From: JACNIZ01 sp964344765
Lineage (GTDB): Bacteria; Planctomycetota; UBA1135
Assembly: GCA_964344765.1 (NCBI GenBank)
Contig: CAYFOM010000068.1
Span: 1-7,414 of the forward strand
Direction of reading: 5' to 3'
Length of the DNA: 7,414 nt
Shown here: one piece after another, positions 4,761 to 7,414 of the stretch
How the letters are laid out: each line of letters opens with the position of its first letter
How positions within the stretch are numbered: position 1 is the first letter of the stretch
Notes under the pieces: model-generated
What the model was told of the DNA's origin: nothing
The model's database searches: none
The model's input: only the letters and a program-made list of their open reading frames with translations
Program-made: the position numbers and the translations under genes

Positions 4761-7046
4761 ATGTCCAAACGCACGTCCCGAAAGGAAGCACTGCAGTACC
4801 ACAAGCAAGGCCGACCCGGCAAGATTGAAGTCGTCTACACCAAGCCGACCAACACGCAATACGACTTATCGCTCGCTTACTCGCCCGGAGTGGCCGAGCC
4901 GTGCCTCGAGATCGCCAACGATCCGGACAAGGTTTACGACTACACCGCGCGCGGCAATTTGGTCGCCGTGATTAGCGATGGCTCGGCAGTGCTGGGCCTC
5001 GGCAACATCGGCCCCGAAGCCGGCAAGCCGGTGATGGAGGGCAAGGGCGTATTGTTTAAGCGATTCGCCGATATTGATGTTTTTGACATTGAGCTCGGCA
5101 CCCAAGACGTCGACGAAATCGTGGCCGCGGTGAAGGCTATTTCGCCGACGATCTCCGGCATTAACTTGGAAGACATCTCGGCGCCGCGTTGTTTTGAAAT
5201 TGAAAAGCGGTTGCAGGATGAACTGAGCATTCCGGTTTTCCATGATGATCAACACGGCACTGCGCTGATTACTGGTGCTGCCGTCATCAACGCGGCCGAC
5301 ATCGCCGGCAAGCGAATTGAAGATATGAAAATGGTGTGCAGCGGCGCCGGTGCGGCGGCCGTTGCATGCACCGAGTTTTTGGTTTCGTTGGGGTTGAATC
5401 GCAACAACGTGTTGATGCTCGACTCCAAAGCGGTGCTGCACCACGAGCGCGATGATTTGAATGAAATCAAGCAGCGCTATGTGCAAACCACCGACGCCCG
5501 CACTTTGGCCGACGCGTTGGTTGGCGCCGATTTGTTCATTGGTTTGAGCATCGGCAATGTGCTGACGCCGGAGATGTTGCTGACGATGGCCGAAGATCCG
5601 ATCGTGCTGGCGATGGCCAACCCGAATCCGGAGATCGCTTACGACCTCGCCAAGCAAACGCGCGATGACGTGATCATGGGAACCGGTCGTTCCGACTTCC
5701 CGAACCAAGCGAATAACGTGCTTGGCTTCCCGTTTATCTTCCGTGGTGCGCTGGATTGCCGCGCGACGACGATTAATCAAGAGATGATGCACGCCGCTGC
5801 TTATGCGTTGGCGGATCTCGCGCGCGAGCCGGTGCCGGATCAGGTGGCGGCGGCTTATGGGTTGGATAGTCTGACTTACGGTCGTGAATACATCCTGCCG
5901 AAGCCGGTGGATCATCGGGTGATTCGTCGCGTGTCGCCGGCGGTTGCCAAGGCGGCGATGGAAACCGGCGTTGCCAAGTTGGAGTTGGATCTTGATGTTT
6001 ACGTGCGCCAACTCGGTGAACGCGTCGGTGTTGAGCGTCAGATGATGCGCGAGATTGTTGCGCGCGCGAAGAAGGCGCAGAAGCGGATTGTATTGCCGGA
6101 AGGTGAATCCGATCGCGTTGTGATTGCAGCGGGTGCGTTGATTCAAGAAAAGATCGCAACACCGGTACTGCTCGGTCGCCGCGCCGCGATTGAAGGTCGT
6201 GCGCGTTTGCATGGAGTTGATCTTGGCTACACCGAAATCATCGAACCCGATAAGTGGCACAAGACCGATGAATACGTCGCCGACTTGCTGGCTTTGCGCG
6301 CCCACCGCGGCGTAGACGAACCGGAAGCACGGCGGCGCATGAAGGACCCGCGTTGGCTAGGCCCAATGATGGTGCGCAACGGCGACGTCGACGGCATGGT
6401 TACCGGCGTGACCCGCAACGCGCGCAAGTCGATCAACACCATGCTGAAGGTGATTCCAATGCAAGACGGCGTGCGCTTGGCGTGCGGCTTGATGTTGTGT
6501 TTTACTGATAAGGGTTTGATTGGTATGACCGATACCGCGGTCAATATTGATCCTAGTGATGAAGACTGCGCCGAGATTGCAATTCTTGCTGCGGAAGAAT
6601 TCGAGCGCTTAGGCATCGAACCGCGCGTTGCGATGGTGTCGTTCTCGAGTTACGGCGGAACTCCGCACGCCCATTCCGACAAGATGGGCCGCGCCGCCGA
6701 GATTGCACAATCCGAAGCGCCTCACTTCTTGATTGATGGCGAAATGCGCGTTGACTGCGCGTTGGATCCGCTAGTGCAAGAACGTTACTCGCGATGCCGT
6801 CTTGGTGGTCAGCCAGCAAACATTTTGGTATTCCCGTCGCTGGAAGCTGCAAACATCGGCTTCAACTTAGTGCGCTCGCTGAGCGAAACTCAAGTCGTCG
6901 GTCCGCTTTACCTAGGCCTCGCCAAGCCGGTTCACGTTCTGCAACCGCATTCCGTCGGCGTTTCCGACGTCGTCCGCCTAGTTGCATTCGCCGCAATGGA
7001 CGCCGATCGAAGCGCGAATATTTCGGCGCCGGTTTTGACGCATTAA
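4761..7046 (+). CDS. maeB: NADP-dependent malic enzyme, hybrid type with phosphotransacetylase-like domain
   Basis: It catalyses oxidative decarboxylation of malate to pyruvate and CO2 with NADP+, supplying NADPH and linking the TCA cycle to pyruvate. From the ATG at 4761 it has 761 residues; E. coli MaeB has 759. Residues about 1-420 are the malic enzyme. AYSPGVAEPCLEI includes the catalytic Tyr40, EGKGVLFK the catalytic Lys95, and NLEDI plus FHDDQHGTA (160-168) the metal site. GAGAAA (195-200) is the nucleotide-binding turn, and MANPNPEI lies near 285-292. From about 440 (KRIVLPEGE) to the end is a phosphotransacetylase-like domain, which in MaeB proteins is regulatory rather than an active acetyltransferase. 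In-frame starts at 4689 and 4740 add residues outside the family's usual N-terminus. The gene is monocistronic and ends 20 bases before a strong terminator hairpin. Confidence 0.96.
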   Translation: MSKRTSRKEALQYHKQGRPGKIEVVYTKPTNTQYDLSLAYSPGVAEPCLEIANDPDKVYDYTARGNLVAVISDGSAVLGLGNIGPEAGKPVMEGKGVLFKRFADIDVFDIELGTQDVDEIVAAVKAISPTISGINLEDISAPRCFEIEKRLQDELSIPVFHDDQHGTALITGAAVINAADIAGKRIEDMKMVCSGAGAAAVACTEFLVSLGLNRNNVLMLDSKAVLHHERDDLNEIKQRYVQTTDARTLADALVGADLFIGLSIGNVLTPEMLLTMAEDPIVLAMANPNPEIAYDLAKQTRDDVIMGTGRSDFPNQANNVLGFPFIFRGALDCRATTINQEMMHAAAYALADLAREPVPDQVAAAYGLDSLTYGREYILPKPVDHRVIRRVSPAVAKAAMETGVAKLELDLDVYVRQLGERVGVERQMMREIVARAKKAQKRIVLPEGESDRVVIAAGALIQEKIATPVLLGRRAAIEGRARLHGVDLGYTEIIEPDKWHKTDEYVADLLALRAHRGVDEPEARRRMKDPRWLGPMMVRNGDVDGMVTGVTRNARKSINTMLKVIPMQDGVRLACGLMLCFTDKGLIGMTDTAVNIDPSDEDCAEIAILAAEEFERLGIEPRVAMVSFSSYGGTPHAHSDKMGRAAEIAQSEAPHFLIDGEMRVDCALDPLVQERYSRCRLGGQPANILVFPSLEAANIGFNLVRSLSETQVVGPLYLGLAKPVHVLQPHSVGVSDVVRLVAFAAMDADRSANISAPVLTH

Positions 7047-7066
7047 TTCCCATCCCAATAGTCAAA

Positions 7067-7098
7067 AAGGGGTACTTGGTCTACACCAAGTACCCCTT
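7067..7098. terminator. Strong bidirectional intrinsic terminator
   Basis: A perfect 14-base-pair stem (7067-7080 with 7085-7098) closes a CTAC loop. Read on minus, the stem runs into TTTTT (7068-7064), a classic intrinsic terminator for the small ORF ending at 7140. Read on plus it is followed by ATAT after CCCCTT, a weaker T-rich end 20 bases after the maeB stop. It serves the two convergent genes. Confidence 0.88.
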
Positions 7099-7139
7099 AT
7101 ATCCATACTCCAGGAATAAATCACTGAAGTAATAAGCGG

Positions 7140-7337
7140 CTAGGGAGCGGAGAAGGTTCCAGCGGCACCCTTGTCATTGGCATCTGCAGGATCTGTAAAC
7201 CGAACGTATCCTCCTGCAGGGACATCAACTACATGTGTGGGAGTATTCACGTCAAGAATATGTGGACCGCTAACGGTTGTGCCACTGGAGTCTTTTACCT
7301 TAAAGACAATATGGCCATCCCCCGCGACCTTCGTCAC
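7140..7337 (-). CDS. Small hypothetical protein or degraded gene remnant
   Basis: From GTG (7337-7335) this encodes 65 residues, ending at TAG (7142-7140). I do not recognise it. It is soluble-looking, with alternating hydrophobic stretches (HIVFKVKD, PHILDV, HVVDVPAGGYVRF) and many Gly, Asp and Thr. That suggests a small beta-rich domain of the kind found at the ends of secreted or surface proteins, but there is no signal peptide. The frame stays open upstream to 7406 and reads protein-like there (FELARLRGADQNQAAS), yet it has no ATG and meets TAG at 7409-7407. The other two minus frames also stop near the window edge. So it is either a short gene with a GTG start or the tail of a decayed longer gene. 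The strong minus-strand terminator 42 bases past its stop argues that it is, or was, transcribed. Confidence 0.5.
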   Translation of the reverse strand: MTKVAGDGHIVFKVKDSSGTTVSGPHILDVNTPTHVVDVPAGGYVRFTDPADANDKGAAGTFSAP

Positions 7338-7414
7338 TCTTACACTCGCCGCTTGATTTTGATCTGCACCCCGTAGCCGGGCCAGTTCGAATTGCGCATA
7401 TTCAGTCTAGTTCA

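Noticed and set aside
4571..4822. N-terminal extension of the carbonic-anhydrase-like protein to 4822
   Set aside because: It would run through the divergent region into maeB coding sequence, and the family motif begins directly after the GTG at 4570.
4866..6305. 479-residue ORF antisense to maeB
   Set aside because: It arises from the codon bias of maeB on the opposite strand. The translation is His/Arg/Gln-rich with no recognisable domain, and MaeB is certain.
2100..7046. The metabolic genes as integron cassettes
   Set aside because: Their orientations are mixed, maeB is over 2 kb, and I saw no attC-like RYYYAAC...GTTRRRY pairs with internal symmetry between them.

Overview
The window is a piece of bacterial chromosome in two parts. 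The left third (about 1-1892) is an integron end that reads entirely on the minus strand. The rest (about 2100-7140) is ordinary housekeeping and accessory metabolism. The metabolic genes are GC-rich (about 67% in the line at 2521-2580). The first 180 bases are only about 46% GC, and a sampled line inside the NYN gene (1441-1500) is about 48%. No gene here has a convincing Shine-Dalgarno sequence. That feature, the HAL2/SAL1-type phosphatase and an integron whose integrase appears to point toward its cassettes would suit a Planctomycetota/Verrucomicrobiota-like organism. This assignment is an inference; nothing here fixes the taxon.

Integron end, in minus-strand reading order: a NYN/PIN-like nuclease gene (1892-1284) is followed, with a 5-base gap to the best start or an overlap from alternative starts, by a full-length integron integrase (1278-307) that has every catalytic residue and the IntI-specific insertion. 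After the integrase stop comes a stretch of about 100 bases with a perfect 9-base inverted repeat and several GTT-containing repeats. It ends in a GTTAGC core at 211-206, a candidate attI. A short ORF (195-31) starts 10 bases after that core. It resembles the N-terminus of an AlbA_2/Schlafen-type protein, but the resemblance stops where a second GTTAGC occurs, and the frame closes soon after. I read this as an 'inverted' integron: intI points toward its cassette array, which would lie left of the window. The first cassette gene is truncated.

Metabolic part: a HAL2/SAL1-type 3'(2'),5'-bisphosphate nucleotidase on plus (2100-3134) converges on a secreted alpha/beta hydrolase on minus (4014-3166). 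Next is a small beta-carbonic-anhydrase-like protein on minus (4570-4160). It diverges across a 190-base leader region from a complete hybrid malic enzyme, MaeB (plus, 4761-7046). A strong two-way terminator hairpin (7067-7098) separates maeB from the converging 3' end of a small unrecognised ORF (7337-7140). Its upstream frames are all stopped within the window.

The most unusual content is the co-oriented NYN nuclease-intI pair, the inverted layout, and the truncated Schlafen-like cassette bracketed by GTTAGC motifs.
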